From contig NZ_SMLZ01000103.1 in assembly GCF_009711415.1 (NCBI RefSeq), positions 1-64,000 of the forward strand: a DNA stretch of 64,000 nucleotides, in the 5' to 3' direction. The notes under the pieces are model-generated. The model saw nothing but the letters and a program-made list of their open reading frames with translations, had not been told where the DNA came from and did no database searches. The translations under genes were made by a program, and so were the position numbers. Shown piece by piece: positions 27,807 through 37,454 of the stretch; the first letter of the stretch is position 1; each line of letters starts with the position of its first letter. Source of the DNA: Roseibium denhamense. Lineage in GTDB: Bacteria; Pseudomonadota; Alphaproteobacteria; Rhizobiales; Stappiaceae.

Positions 27807-28841
27807 TTGTTTCGGCATCGCTGCTGCCTTTGCAGGGGCTTCCCGGTAAAGGGTTGAGAGGGCGTCCAATTCCTCTGCCAAGTCCTGGCGCAGGTCCATG
27901 GGTTCCAGCAGTTCGGCGCCCGGTCCGAGCCAGCGGACAAGCGGCAAAATCCGGCCTCGGTCCGTGGACGGGATACTAATCAGGATCTTGTCTTCACCGG
28001 CCGGTGTAAACACCGCATGGCGGTAGTACCAGTCGGCACTCAGCTTGCGGGCCTGTGCCGGCGTGATCAGGATCTTCGCAATCGCCTCCTCCTGTTCCCA
28101 GCGGCGCATCGCGTCGGAGAGCCAGGCGCCACCCAGCAGCGTCTGGACGGAAAACATCTTGTCGGGCCGGAAAAACAGTCCGCTGATCTCCAGTTGCCGG
28201 ACGCGGTCGGCGCGGTAGACTTTCAAAACACCCGTATCCACGCAGCGTCCGGCGAGATACCACAGATCCCGGTCAAACATGATCCCATAGGGTTCCACAT
28301 CATGGGCCTTTACCGTCTTGCGTGCGGGGTTGACGTGATCAAACCGCACACGTTTGCTCTCCAGGATACCGCACATGAAACCGTCAAGCGCAAGCTGCCA
28401 GGCGTCGCTGGGGTCGGCCTTGGTGCCGGAATGAAAGATGTCCGCGGGCAGTGGCTCAATGCCGACAATACGGTCTGCCTGTTTCAAGAGGCCATGAACG
28501 GCTTTTGGAAGAGAGGCCAGGAGTTTCTTTTCAGCTGACGCCAGATCATCTGCGAGCGGCACGGTGCGGCTGCTGCGGCTGAGCGCCATGGCTGACAAAA
28601 GGGCGGCGGTCTCGTTCCGGGTGAGCGCGACGGGCGGTTGAAGATAGCCGCTTGCAAGCCGGTATCCGCCTTCCGCCCCGCGCTCTGCGTCCACCGGGAC
28701 GCCAAGCGCAATCAATCGGTCAATATCCCGGTAGATGGTCCGCAAGGACACCTGAAAGCGCTCGGCCAGATAGGTGGCCGGGACAAGCTTGCCGCCCGTC
28801 ATCAGCAGCAAAATGCCGAGCGCGCGTTCGATCGGGTTCAT
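27789..28841 (-). CDS. YafY-type transcriptional regulator with HTH and WYL domains
   Basis: The 350-residue regulator has an N-terminal HTH_11 domain (about 1-60: [34 protein letters not shown]), the characteristic [12 protein letters not shown] bridge, and a WYL domain (about 140-215; here [11 protein letters not shown]). WYL domains bind nucleic acid or small ligands and often regulate DNA-repair or efflux genes. ATG 28841 is preferred over the upstream start at 28901. It is divergent from the DUF1127 gene, which is a plausible target, though no operator is visible. Confidence 0.88.
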   Translation of the reverse strand: MNPIERALGILLLMTGGKLVPATYLAERFQVSLRTIYRDIDRLIALGVPVDAERGAEGGYRLASGYLQPPVALTRNETAALLSAMALSRSSRTVPLADDLASAEKKLLASLPKAVHGLLKQADRIVGIEPLPADIFHSGTKADPSDAWQLALDGFMCGILESKRVRFDHVNPARKTVKAHDVEPYGIMFDRDLWYLAGRCVDTGVLKVYRADRVRQLEISGLFFRPDKMFSVQTLLGGAWLSDAMRRWEQEEAIAKILITPAQARKLSADWYYRHAVFTPAGEDKILISIPSTDRGRILPLVRWLGPGAELLEPMDLRQDLAEELDALSTLYREAPAKAAAMPKQSAEKV

Positions 28842-28984
28842 GAGAATCGCTCTTTCAGGTTGATGCAAAAAAAATCTACTCCGGGAACATAACAAGATCA
28901 AACCTGACTCACAGCTGTCAGGTATGGGCTGTCATGGTCTCCTTGTTCCCGGCAAACGGGACATGTCCCCGATGGAGAAGAGAG

Positions 28985-29221
28985 ATGAGCCTTGAGATCA
29001 CAACCGTATTCCGCAGCCGCGCTCACAACCGCAGCCTACTCCTGTCTGCCCTTCATTCTCTGGCAGACCGATTTCGCCGCCATATGCAGCGCAGGGCAAC
29101 TTTTAAGGCTCTGGATGGCCTGAATGAGCATGAGCTGGAGGACATCGGCCTTATGCGAACCGGGTCTGGTTATCGCGAGCTGCGCCACGACCGATTTGGC
29201 GCGGCCTACTGGAAAAATTAA
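28985..29221 (+). CDS. DUF1127 small protein
   Basis: The 78-residue basic protein ends with the DUF1127 pattern LNEHELEDIGLMRTGSGYR (about residues 45-63). In other alphaproteobacteria small DUF1127 proteins have been linked to RNA binding and phosphate or stress responses. The ATG follows GGAGAAGAG. It is divergent from the WYL regulator, and a 9-bp GC hairpin at 29232-29252 overlaps the end of the following MFS gene. Confidence 0.8.
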   Translation: MSLEITTVFRSRAHNRSLLLSALHSLADRFRRHMQRRATFKALDGLNEHELEDIGLMRTGSGYRELRHDRFGAAYWKN

Positions 29222-29247
29222 GAGACTTGCGGCTGGGGCCTTGGGCC

Positions 29248-30510
29248 TCAGCTGCCCGGTTTGCGCGTCAGCGCCTTGAGCTCGGGCGTGTTCCAGGCAA
29301 GGAACATCACGATGAGACCGATGATTGCGGCCGCGATGACCCCAAAGAATGGAAGATCCAGATTGATGCCAATAAGTTCGCCGCCAAGCAAGGAGATGAT
29401 CCCGGCAACCAGTGTGAAAACGGCGATCGTCACACCCATCACCCATCCTTGTTCTTCGTCGCCCACCGCACCGGAATAGAGCCCGAGAAAGGTCGGGTAG
29501 GCGATCCCAAAGACGAAATAGAAACAGAAGATCGGAATGAATGTCAGGGCTGCAACGGGCAGGGCGACAAACACCGCCGATGATATCGCCCACACCGTAA
29601 ACGTCGTGCCCAGGATGGCTTCCTTGCTGAGACGTTTTTGCACCGGAACGACGAGAAAGGTGCTGGAGAAAGCAAGCGCGAACCCAATGGTCAGCATCAC
29701 CATGCTTCCCCCCAGGGTTCCGTACCCGAAACGGCTGGTGAGATAATTGTCGACAAAAATGTAAAACGACAGGTTCGAGATATGGAAGAACAGGAAGACG
29801 ACGGTCAGGCGCATGACAATCGGATAGCGTTTGATCCTCCACAGAAGTTCGAAGATCTCAGCCGGCCGGAAACGGAACGCTTCGGCTTCCTTGGCGGTGT
29901 CTTTCTGATCCTTAAAGAAGACCATCACGAAAACGATTGCGATTGCGACGAGCACGAAACAGGCAAAGAACGGCAGTTTTATGCTGGCGAGGCTGCCAAG
30001 CAGGATCGGATCCGATAAAAACCCGCCGATGACCGGACCACCGACAAGGCCGAAGCTGACCCCGGTGATGATGTAGCCCATGTTGCGGTTGCGGTCCTCG
30101 TCATCAACGCTGCCGTCAATCATGGCTGCCTGGGCAATCGGCTGGTTTCCGGCAGTCAGGCCCGTGATTGCCCGTCCCAGAATGAGCAAGATAAAACTGT
30201 TCATGTAAAGCGCGGCAATCGTGAGGCCGTAGCCTCCGAGCGCCCCGAAAAGGCAGATCAGAATCGCGTTTTTCCGGCCGATCACATCGGAGAGTTTCGA
30301 GATGTAGGGCGCGCCCAAAAACCAGCTGAGAAAGAAAACACCGATGATCAGGCCATAGTTGAAATGGCGCATCGCAACGGATGTGTCCTGCGGCAGAATG
30401 GATGTGCCCGGCTCCATGATCAGGCTGTTCAGGATCGGAAAGACCAGTCCTTGTCCCAAAAGGTCGACGAATACGACGAACAATAGCGTGATCTTGGCAA
30501 GTCGTGTCAT
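29248..30510 (-). CDS. MFS transporter, TCR/Tet type
   Basis: The 420-residue protein has about 12 membrane helices. The loop-2/3 motif is KLSDVIGRKNAIL (motif A, about residue 75), and LGRAITGLTAGNQPIAQA and GPVIGGFLSDP (motif C-like) are typical of drug:proton antiporters. It should export small molecules across the inner membrane; the substrate is not indicated. It lies alone, convergent with the DUF1127 gene. Confidence 0.85.
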   Translation of the reverse strand: MTRLAKITLLFVVFVDLLGQGLVFPILNSLIMEPGTSILPQDTSVAMRHFNYGLIIGVFFLSWFLGAPYISKLSDVIGRKNAILICLFGALGGYGLTIAALYMNSFILLILGRAITGLTAGNQPIAQAAMIDGSVDDEDRNRNMGYIITGVSFGLVGGPVIGGFLSDPILLGSLASIKLPFFACFVLVAIAIVFVMVFFKDQKDTAKEAEAFRFRPAEIFELLWRIKRYPIVMRLTVVFLFFHISNLSFYIFVDNYLTSRFGYGTLGGSMVMLTIGFALAFSSTFLVVPVQKRLSKEAILGTTFTVWAISSAVFVALPVAALTFIPIFCFYFVFGIAYPTFLGLYSGAVGDEEQGWVMGVTIAVFTLVAGIISLLGGELIGINLDLPFFGVIAAAIIGLIVMFLAWNTPELKALTRKPGS

Positions 30511-30572
30511 GAGCCCCCCGCAGTCGGCCTACGGTAGGTGAAGCAGACGCAGTCAGCAATCACATGCGCACT

Positions 30573-30596
30573 AAAAAGGCGGGGCCAGCCCGCCTT
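30573..30596 (-). terminator. Terminator after the NDUFA9-like gene
   Basis: AAGGCGGG and CCCGCCTT pair around a five-base loop. Read on the minus strand the stem is followed by TTTTT, so it ends transcription of the gene at 30624-31598. Confidence 0.7.
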
Positions 30597-30623
30597 CTCA
30601 TTTGTTTAGCGCCTCCAGACCGA

Positions 30624-31598
30624 TCAGGCAGGCCGGTGGGCGTCGTACTGGCCGTGTTCGCGGAACCGGTCCAGGTAGGTCGGAAGAATGGCGGCAAGGG
30701 TTGCAGGCTCTATGCCCATGCCTTCCAGCGTTCTGTTATCCGCTTTGGCGTCCTGCAAAACCACGTTGTCCGTTTTCAGCAGTTCGACCTGATCAGCAGT
30801 GAGGGGCGCGCCCGGAAAAAGCTGGAAGACTTTGCCCATGGCGGATGCGATCGGGAACGGGATCGTGAGCAGCGCCCGCTTGCGGCGGGTGACTTCCAGC
30901 ATGTCCTCCATACAGTCCTTGAAGGTCTTGATTTCTGGCCCGCCCAGTTCGTAGACCGCGCCGGGTGTCAGGTCCCCGTCAACCGACCGTGCAACCGCCT
31001 CGGCCACATCGCACACATAAACCGGCTGGAATTTCGTCATGCCGCCGCCGATCAGCGGCAGGGCCGGTGCGAAGCGGGCCATGTCAGCAAACTGGTTGAA
31101 AAAGTTGTCTTCCGGGCCGAAAACGATGGAGGGACGCAGCACCACACTGTCGGGCAGGGTTTCAAACACACCGGCTTCGCCTGCGGCCTTGGTGCGGGCA
31201 TAGGCTGAGCGGCTTTCGGCATCCGCGCCAATCGCCGAGATATGCGTCATGGCATTCAGGCCTGCGCCCCGTGCAGCTTCCGCAATCGCACGTGGACCAA
31301 AGGCCTGAACGGCATCGAAGGTTTGTTTTCCGGTTGGCGCCAGAATACCGATGGCATTGACGACGGCGTCGGCCCCATCCACGGCCCGTTCCACCGACCA
31401 GCGGTACCGTAGGTTTGCCTGGATCGGCATGATCTGGCCCGGCGCTCCCAAAGGCTGAAGGTGAGCGGCAAGATCGGGCCGCCGGACGGCCGCACGTACC
31501 CGGTATCCCCGCTTGGCCAGCGCCTGAACGATATGCCGTCCCAAAAAACCGGAACCGCCGAAAACCGTTACGAGTTTTCCATTGAGTGGTGTGGACAT
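30624..31598 (-). CDS. NDUFA9-like NAD(P)-binding complex I accessory protein
   Basis: The 324-residue extended short-chain dehydrogenase-like protein has a Rossmann site VTVFGGSGFLGRHIVQAL (about residue 10) and VNAIGILAP. It lacks the usual Y-x3-K catalytic pair in a clear form, since the expected position reads SAYARTKAAGE. That sequence keeps a tyrosine and lysine, so activity cannot be excluded. Alphaproteobacterial members are the closest bacterial relatives of the mitochondrial complex I subunit NDUFA9. It is monocistronic. Confidence 0.85.
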   Translation of the reverse strand: MSTPLNGKLVTVFGGSGFLGRHIVQALAKRGYRVRAAVRRPDLAAHLQPLGAPGQIMPIQANLRYRWSVERAVDGADAVVNAIGILAPTGKQTFDAVQAFGPRAIAEAARGAGLNAMTHISAIGADAESRSAYARTKAAGEAGVFETLPDSVVLRPSIVFGPEDNFFNQFADMARFAPALPLIGGGMTKFQPVYVCDVAEAVARSVDGDLTPGAVYELGGPEIKTFKDCMEDMLEVTRRKRALLTIPFPIASAMGKVFQLFPGAPLTADQVELLKTDNVVLQDAKADNRTLEGMGIEPATLAAILPTYLDRFREHGQYDAHRPA

Positions 31599-31732
31599 CC
31601 TGTAATGCCTTCTGTCGCGTCGTAAAGGAGCACTGACCTTATATATAGGCCGGGCTGTAGCCAGTCTCTAGCCTGAAGCCTCGGGCGTGTGAAGGGCTCG
31701 TGAAGAAAGATCAAAAAAACCGGCCAGCATGA

Positions 31733-31761
31733 TTGACAAGGTCAGGCCCGCCGCTTAAAAG
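31733..31761 (+). promoter_or_regulatory. Promoter of tRNA-Leu
   Basis: TTGACA (31733-31738) and TAAAAG (31756-31761) are 17 bases apart, ending 11 bases before the mature tRNA. Confidence 0.65.
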
Positions 31762-31772
31762 CCGCCCTCACA

Positions 31773-31859
31773 GCCCAGGTGGCGGAACTGGTAGACGCGC
31801 TAGCTTCAGGTGCTAGTGCCCTTACGGGCGTGGAGGTTCGAGTCCTCTCCTGGGCACCA
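31773..31859 (+). tRNA. tRNA-Leu (anticodon CAG)
   Basis: The 87-nt class II tRNA has acceptor GCCCAGG pairing with CCTGGGC, an encoded CCA, and the anticodon stem CTAGC/GCTAG around loop TTCAGGT giving CAG. It also has a long variable arm (TGCCCTTACGGGCG) and a T-arm GAGGTTCGAGTCCTC. The open frame across it is an artefact. Confidence 0.95.
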
Positions 31860-31897
31860 AATTTACGTTTCAGATTATCCAGTTCGATCCGAAACAA

Positions 31898-31934
31898 ACG
31901 AAAAAAGCTCCGGTTCTCCGGGGCTTTTTTCGTT
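31898..31934 (+). terminator. Terminator after tRNA-Leu
   Basis: CGAAAAAAGCTCCGG and CCGGGGCTTTTTTCG form a 15-bp stem (one G-T pair) with a four-base loop and a T6 run, about 40 bases after the tRNA. Confidence 0.75.
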
Positions 31935-32051
31935 TTGCAGCGGTTTTCGCGCGGCGAGATGATACCGGCCTCACATAGGCTTTCGTTTGGGCACCAAAAG
32001 GTGCAAACATGCGGCTCTGACTGATGCCCGATCCCAACCAGCCGTGGTCAC

Positions 32052-32825
32052 ATGCTTCCTCAATCTGCCCCGCAAATTGTCTCGTTCTCGGATATCACCA
32101 AAACCTTTGAAAACGGCACGGTGGCGCTTCAAGACTTGTCCCTTGAGATCCGGCAGGGCGAGTTCGTCTCATTGCTGGGGCCGTCAGGCTGCGGAAAGTC
32201 CACGGCGCTTCGGCTTCTGGCCGGTCTGAGTGAACCCAATTCCGGACGTCTCAACTGGGCAGACGACACCATGTCCGTGCCGGACCACGATCTGAGCTTT
32301 GTTTTTCAAGAGCCGACCTTGATGCCTTGGGCAACCGTCTTTGAGAATGTGAGGCTGCCGCTCAAGGTGCGCGGCATCGGCAAGGTGGAAGCCCGCGGCC
32401 GGGTTATGTCCGCTCTGGAGCTTGTCGGGTTGGAGCGGTTCGAAAAGAGCTATCCGAGAGAGTTGTCCGGCGGCATGAAGATGCGCGTGTCCATTGCGCG
32501 TGCGCTTGTCACGGAGCCGAAGGTTTTGCTCATGGACGAGCCGTTTGCCGCCCTCGATGAAATCACCCGTTTCAAGTTGAATAACGAGCTTTTGGAATTC
32601 TGGTCAAAGTTCGGGTTGACGGTGGTGTTTGTGACCCACTCTGTCTTTGAGTCTGTCTATTTATCCAGCCGGATCCTTATCATGACGAGCGGACCGGGCC
32701 GGATCGTTGCGGATCTGCCGATGACCGCGCCTTATCCAAGGGACGATGATTTCCGCACGTCGGCGGAATATGCCGATACGTGCCGCCGCGTGTCACATGC
32801 TCTCAAGGACGCAATGGCTGCATGA
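32052..32825 (+). CDS. ABC transporter ATP-binding protein, NitT/TauT type (orphan)
   Basis: The 257-residue ATPase has Walker A GPSGCGKST, Q-loop FVFQEPTLMPWATV, signature LSGGMKMRVSIARAL and Walker B VLLMDEPFAALDE. The MPWATVFENV and D-E-I-T-R features are typical of nitrate/sulfonate/taurine importers. Such systems need a permease and a periplasmic binding protein, but the next gene is a convergent amidase after 63 bases and neither partner is in the window. The partners may be elsewhere or lost. Confidence 0.85.
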   Translation: MLPQSAPQIVSFSDITKTFENGTVALQDLSLEIRQGEFVSLLGPSGCGKSTALRLLAGLSEPNSGRLNWADDTMSVPDHDLSFVFQEPTLMPWATVFENVRLPLKVRGIGKVEARGRVMSALELVGLERFEKSYPRELSGGMKMRVSIARALVTEPKVLLMDEPFAALDEITRFKLNNELLEFWSKFGLTVVFVTHSVFESVYLSSRILIMTSGPGRIVADLPMTAPYPRDDDFRTSAEYADTCRRVSHALKDAMAA

Positions 32826-32888
32826 CCCCGGTAGCCTGCCTGACTCCCATAGCCGGTTGACCCCAGTGGCCGCCAGCCCGGTCTTGGG

Positions 32889-34295
32889 TCAGGACGGTTT
32901 GGCAATGGGAGCGCTGACGGCTTTTTGCTGTTCCAACTGATGGGCGACCCTGAGTGCCAGGTCCTCCCGCCAGGCCGGTGCGATGATCTGGACGCCGATG
33001 GGCAGCGTTGCCCCGTCCAGCCAGACGGGCACGGAGACGGCTGGCAAGCCAATGAAGGAAATGGGCTGGGTAAACAGTCCGATATTCGGCCGTGCCAGCA
33101 TGGTTTCCCCATCGACCGTGATCGTCTTTGTCCCCGTTTCCAGGGCCGGAAACGGCGTGGCGGGCGCCAGGATGATGTCGATATGCTCAAAAATCCCCTG
33201 CATCAATTTGCGGAACCAACTGCGGAAGCGCTGGGCCTGTTGAACCCAAACCGATGGCACCATGGTGCCGGCCAAAAACCGGTCCCGCGTTTCTGAATCA
33301 AAGTCGCCGGGCTGGGTCCTGATGCGGGTATAGTGGAGGTTCGACCCTTCCGAGGCCGTAATGACATAGGCGGCGGCCCGCGCCCGTGCGGCTTCGGGAA
33401 TATCGATCTCAACCGTGTTGCCAAGGGCCCGCGCCACCTTGTCGACAGCGTTGAGGGCAGCAGGTTCTGCTTTTTGCCGGAAGTAACCGGAGGCGACCGC
33501 GATACGCAATCCGTCACTGCCTTTGGCAAGTAGGTCCGTTGTCTCTAGAGGGGCGCGGTCTGCCTGGGCAGGGTCGAGCGGATCCGGCCCCTGCAGAATA
33601 TCAAAGATCATGGCCAGATCATCCGCGGAACGCGCCAGCGGGCCGACATGATCCAGGCTGCCGACAAACGGATAGGCACCATGGCGTGACAAACGCCCAT
33701 AGGTCGGTTTCAATCCGAACAATCCGCAAAAGGACGCCGGGACCCGGATAGAGCCGTTGGTGTCCGAGCCCAATGCCAGAGGAACCATGCCGGATGCACA
33801 GGCCGCAGCCGACCCGGAAGACGATCCGCCAGTCATGCGGCCAAGGTCATGAGGGTTCTTGCAGATGCCATCATGGGCGCTTTCGCCGGTAAAATCATAG
33901 GCGTATTCGCCCATGTGAACACAGCCCATCAAAGTGGCACCAGCAGCCGACAGTTTCCGCACAAGCGTTGCATCGGCACGGGCGACCCGGTTGGAGCGGT
34001 TGATTTTGGAACCGGCGCGTGTCGTGACGCCCTCAACGTCAAACAGGTTTTTGACGGCAAAGGGAAGGCCCGCAAGCGGCAGCTGCGCACCCTTGTCCAG
34101 CGCCTTGTCGGTTGCCGCTGCCTGCCGCGTTGCCCGGTCCGCAAGCACGTCGGTAAAGGCGTTCACCCGGGGGTTGAGGTTTTCGATCCTCTGCAGGGAG
34201 GCCTGTGCGACTTCAAGCGCGCTGATGGAGCCGGAGCTGACGGCATCGATAATTTCGCGGCTGTTTCCAGTCAGAAGGCTTTCGGCGGAACTCAT
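32889..34295 (-). CDS. AtzE-like amidase (amidase signature family)
   Basis: The 468-residue amidase-signature hydrolase has the Ser-cisSer-Lys set: the lysine in PFAVKNLFDVEG (about residue 81), and the serines in MTGGSSSGSAAACASG (about 155-160) with GSDTNGSIRVPASFCG. The resemblance is to AtzE (1-carboxybiuret hydrolase) and related Gat-like amidases. Its start overlaps the stop of a small AtzG-like gene, the known partner arrangement. The substrate is a guess: a biuret-like or ureide amide. AtzD or AtzF homologues are not nearby. Confidence 0.85.
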   Translation of the reverse strand: MSSAESLLTGNSREIIDAVSSGSISALEVAQASLQRIENLNPRVNAFTDVLADRATRQAAATDKALDKGAQLPLAGLPFAVKNLFDVEGVTTRAGSKINRSNRVARADATLVRKLSAAGATLMGCVHMGEYAYDFTGESAHDGICKNPHDLGRMTGGSSSGSAAACASGMVPLALGSDTNGSIRVPASFCGLFGLKPTYGRLSRHGAYPFVGSLDHVGPLARSADDLAMIFDILQGPDPLDPAQADRAPLETTDLLAKGSDGLRIAVASGYFRQKAEPAALNAVDKVARALGNTVEIDIPEAARARAAAYVITASEGSNLHYTRIRTQPGDFDSETRDRFLAGTMVPSVWVQQAQRFRSWFRKLMQGIFEHIDIILAPATPFPALETGTKTITVDGETMLARPNIGLFTQPISFIGLPAVSVPVWLDGATLPIGVQIIAPAWREDLALRVAHQLEQQKAVSAPIAKPS

Positions 34296-34477
34296 GCGGT
34301 AAAGACCGGCGCAGCTTCAATATCGTCCTCAAGCGGGAACGCCATCACGGTCTCGGCTGCGGCCTGAATGGCCGTCATATGCTGAATGACCACCGGCCGC
34401 CAGGCCTCTTCGATTTCAAGGCCCATAAGTGTTTCCATCTGTTCGACATGGACCTTGGCATCGAATGCTTCACTCAT
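34292..34477 (-). CDS. AtzG-like small subunit (DUF4089)
   Basis: A 61-residue helical protein with GLEIEEAWRPVVIQHM and FPLEDDIEAAPVF at the end, the pattern of AtzG/DUF4089 proteins that pair with AtzE like the GatC-GatA pair. It overlaps the amidase start by ATGA. ATG 34477 is preferred to the upstream frame start at 34540. Divergent from copA, so the two promoters share the 34478-34693 spacer. Confidence 0.75.
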   Translation of the reverse strand: MSEAFDAKVHVEQMETLMGLEIEEAWRPVVIQHMTAIQAAAETVMAFPLEDDIEAAPVFTA

Positions 34478-34627
34478 TTCGCCCACCCGTTTCGCTGCAT
34501 TGGTGCTGTCATAATTGCAGAGCGGTGCGGCTCGCGGCAAGTCCCCCGGTGTTTTCAGCAGGTGTCAAGAACACCGGGCGGTCGCCCGCTTCCGGTAACG
34601 CCCGCTGATCTAAGCAATTCTCCGTGC

Positions 34628-34658
34628 TTGACCTTCCCGTGACTGGAAGCTTTACCAG
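34628..34658 (+). promoter_or_regulatory. CueR-type promoter/operator of copA
   Basis: TTGACC (34628-34633) and TACCAG (34653-34658) are separated by a 19-base spacer holding the dyad CTTCC...GGAAG (34633-34637 and 34645-34649). The overlong spacer with this dyad is the MerR-family layout, and the bases are close to the E. coli copA promoter. The cueR gene lies at the end of the operon, which predicts copper-induced autoregulation. Confidence 0.8.
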
Positions 34659-34693
34659 GGGCAACAGGATCGTTTTTCAAAAGGTAAATCCGC

Positions 34694-37051
34694 ATGACTG
34701 ATGCACAAGCTGCAATCGATGGAACGATTGCTGACGAAAAGGCCATCGACCCGGTATGCGGAATGTCCGTGACGCTCGGAAAGGAAAAGCCCTCCCTGAC
34801 CTACAAGGGGACAGATTATCATTTTTGCAATCCGAAGTGTCATGACCGCTTTGATGCGGACCCCTATTTTTACGTGTCCGGCAATTCAAGGCGCAAGAAG
34901 GAAGAGGATGCGCAAAAGCCCCAGGCGGGAGCGCAGTTCACGTGCCCGATGGACCCGGAAGTCATTCAGGACGGACCAGGGACGTGCCCCATTTGCGGGA
35001 TGGCGCTTGAGCCGATGGGCGGTCTTTCCGATGAGCCAAACCATGAGCTGATCGACTTTACAAAGCGGCTTTGGGTTAGCTGTCTTGCGGCTGTCCCGCT
35101 CCTGATCCTGACCATGGGGCCGATGATCGGTCTTCCGATCCGGTCCTGGATCGGCGAGGGCACTGCGATCTTGATCGAGGCCGTATTGGCAACACCCGTC
35201 GTGCTTTGGGCGGCCTTGCCGTTTTTCCAGCGTGGCTGGACGTCACTCAAGACGCGCCACTTCAACATGTGGACGCTGATCATGATTGGGGTCGGGGCAG
35301 CTTATCTCTATTCGATGGTGGCAACCTTCCTGCCCGGCGTGTTCCCGAACAGCTTCAAAATGGCGGGCGGTCATATGCCGGTCTATTTCGAGGCGGCCGT
35401 TGTGATCGTGGCCCTTGTGTTTGTCGGGCAGGTTCTGGAACTGAGGGCGCGGGAGCAAACCGGCGATGCAATCCGTGCGTTGATGGACCTGGCGCCCAAG
35501 ACCGCACGCCGCGTCACGCCCGATGGCGACGAATATGACGCACCGCTGGAAAACATCATGTCCGGCGATGTTGTCAGGGTCCGGCCTGGTGAGGCCGTTC
35601 CTGTCGACGGCATCATGACCGAGGGCGGCTCGTCAATTGACGAGAGCCTGGTGACGGGTGAACCGCTGCCGGTTCAAAAGACCGCTGGTGATCACGTGAC
35701 CGGTGCCACCTTGAACAAGTCCGGCACATTCTTGATGCGGGCGGAAAAGGTCGGGGCCGACACGATGCTTGCCAAAATCATCGACATGGTTTCTGCGGCA
35801 CAAAGATCCCGCGCACCAATCCAGGGTCTTGCGGACCGTGTTGCGGGCTACTTCGTACCAGCCGTTCTGGCCGTGGCGGTTCTGGCCTTTGCGGTTTGGT
35901 GGTTGGTGGGGCCATCACCGTCCTTCGTCCATGCAATTGTCGCAGCCGTCTCTGTGCTGATCATCGCCTGCCCCTGTGCGCTTGGGCTTGCAACACCGAT
36001 GTCTATCATGACCGCAACTGGCCGGGGTGCGCGGGCAGGCGTGCTTGTAAAAGACGCCGAAAGCTTGGAGCGGCTGGCGTCGGTGGACACGATTGTGGTC
36101 GACAAGACAGGAACACTGACCGAGGGCCGGCCTGTCGTTACTGATGTCGTGCCGGCCGGAGAGCCGTCCGGCGACCGAATTCTCTCCGTGGCGGCCAGCC
36201 TTGAAAAAGGGTCCGAGCATCCGCTTGCAGAGGCCATCTTGCGCGCTGCGGAAGAGCGGAATTTGCAGGTAGCATCGGCCGGGGACTTTGCCGCTGTGAC
36301 GGGCAAGGGCGTTCGGGCAATTGTTGAAGGTCATGATTTTGCCCTTGGAAACGCGACATTTGCAGAGGATCTTGGCGCTGATCTAACGGCTGCCCGGGAC
36401 CGGGCGGAAGAGCTGGCCGAACTCGGCAAGACGGTCATGTTCCTGGTGAAAGCACAGCCGGGGTCCGCCGACCTGCTCGGGCTTGTCGCGGTTGCCGACC
36501 CGATCAAGCCAAATGCAAGAGCGGCCATCGATGGTCTTCACGCAGAGGGCGTTGCGATCATCATGGCGACCGGGGATGCCGAGCGAACCGCACAGGCGGT
36601 CGCCAATGCTCTGGGTATCGACGACGTGAAGGCGGGGGTCTTGCCGGAGGGCAAACAGCATTTGATCGAGACCTTGAAAGCGGCCGGCCGCAAGGTCGGG
36701 ATGGCAGGCGACGGGATCAATGACGCGCCTGCGCTGGTGGCCGCAGATGTCGGACTGGCCATGGGGACGGGGGCGGATGTGGCTGTAGAAAGCGCCGGCC
36801 TGACCTTGTTGAAGGGAGATCTTGAAGGGATTTTGCGGGCGCGCAGACTGGCCCGCGCGACCGTTGGAAACATCAAGCAGAACCTCTTCTTCGCGTTTCT
36901 TTACAATTCGGCCGGTGTCCCGATTGCAGCTGGCGTTCTTTATCCCGTGTTCGGGCTCATGCTCTCCCCGATGCTCGCCGCCGCGGCGATGAGCCTGTCG
37001 TCGGTTTCGGTCATCAGTAATGCCTTGCGGCTCCGCAATGTGAAACTGTGA
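34694..37051 (+). CDS. copA: Copper-exporting P1B-type ATPase
   Basis: The 785-residue inner-membrane pump has an N-terminal YHS-like metal domain ([21 protein letters not shown], residues 18-55). A second domain follows ([22 protein letters not shown], about 76-97, shown in two halves). The usual ferredoxin-like HMA domain is absent. The core has the CPC metal motif [12 protein letters not shown], phosphorylation site [18 protein letters not shown] and [13 protein letters not shown] plus CueR control indicates Cu(I), possibly Ag(I). It is co-transcribed with cueR. Confidence 0.93.
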   Translation: MTDAQAAIDGTIADEKAIDPVCGMSVTLGKEKPSLTYKGTDYHFCNPKCHDRFDADPYFYVSGNSRRKKEEDAQKPQAGAQFTCPMDPEVIQDGPGTCPICGMALEPMGGLSDEPNHELIDFTKRLWVSCLAAVPLLILTMGPMIGLPIRSWIGEGTAILIEAVLATPVVLWAALPFFQRGWTSLKTRHFNMWTLIMIGVGAAYLYSMVATFLPGVFPNSFKMAGGHMPVYFEAAVVIVALVFVGQVLELRAREQTGDAIRALMDLAPKTARRVTPDGDEYDAPLENIMSGDVVRVRPGEAVPVDGIMTEGGSSIDESLVTGEPLPVQKTAGDHVTGATLNKSGTFLMRAEKVGADTMLAKIIDMVSAAQRSRAPIQGLADRVAGYFVPAVLAVAVLAFAVWWLVGPSPSFVHAIVAAVSVLIIACPCALGLATPMSIMTATGRGARAGVLVKDAESLERLASVDTIVVDKTGTLTEGRPVVTDVVPAGEPSGDRILSVAASLEKGSEHPLAEAILRAAEERNLQVASAGDFAAVTGKGVRAIVEGHDFALGNATFAEDLGADLTAARDRAEELAELGKTVMFLVKAQPGSADLLGLVAVADPIKPNARAAIDGLHAEGVAIIMATGDAERTAQAVANALGIDDVKAGVLPEGKQHLIETLKAAGRKVGMAGDGINDAPALVAADVGLAMGTGADVAVESAGLTLLKGDLEGILRARRLARATVGNIKQNLFFAFLYNSAGVPIAAGVLYPVFGLMLSPMLAAAAMSLSSVSVISNALRLRNVKL

Positions 37052-37061
37052 GGATGGGGTC

Positions 37062-37454
37062 ATGAATATCGGCAAGGCTTCAAAAAACTGCGGGCTCCCG
37101 AGCAAAACCATCCGGTATTATGAGGAAATCGGTCTTGTGCAGCCCCTGCGTGGGGCCAACGGATACCGGGACTACAGCGAGACGGATGTTCACCAGCTGA
37201 AATTTCTTCAGCGTGCGCGCAGGCTCGGGTTCTCGATCGAGGAATGCCGTGACCTTTTATCCTTGTACCAGGACACTGGCCGGGCCAGCGCGGATGTAAA
37301 GGCGCTGACAGAGGCAAAGCTGAGCGAGGTCGATAAAAAGATCGCCGAGCTGCAGGCGCTGAAAACAACGCTGTCGCGCCTTGCCGAGGCGTGCCAGGGC
37401 AATGAGCGGCCGGACTGCCCGATCATCGATGATCTTGCCGGTGGACCGCGCTAA
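37062..37454 (+). CDS. cueR: Copper-responsive MerR-family regulator CueR
   Basis: The 130-residue regulator has an N-terminal MerR domain (MNIGKASKNCGLPSKTIRYYE, RDYSETDVHQLKFLQRARRLGF). A dimerisation helix follows, and the metal-binding cysteine pair is near the C-terminus (ACQGNERPDCPI, about residues 111-119), the CueR spacing. It starts ten bases after copA and would act on the site at 34628-34658. Confidence 0.92.
   Translation: MNIGKASKNCGLPSKTIRYYEEIGLVQPLRGANGYRDYSETDVHQLKFLQRARRLGFSIEECRDLLSLYQDTGRASADVKALTEAKLSEVDKKIAELQALKTTLSRLAEACQGNERPDCPIIDDLAGGPR

Noticed and set aside
31779-32024. 81-residue frame starting in the tRNA-Leu
   Set aside because: It reads through a structured tRNA and its terminator, so it is not a protein gene.
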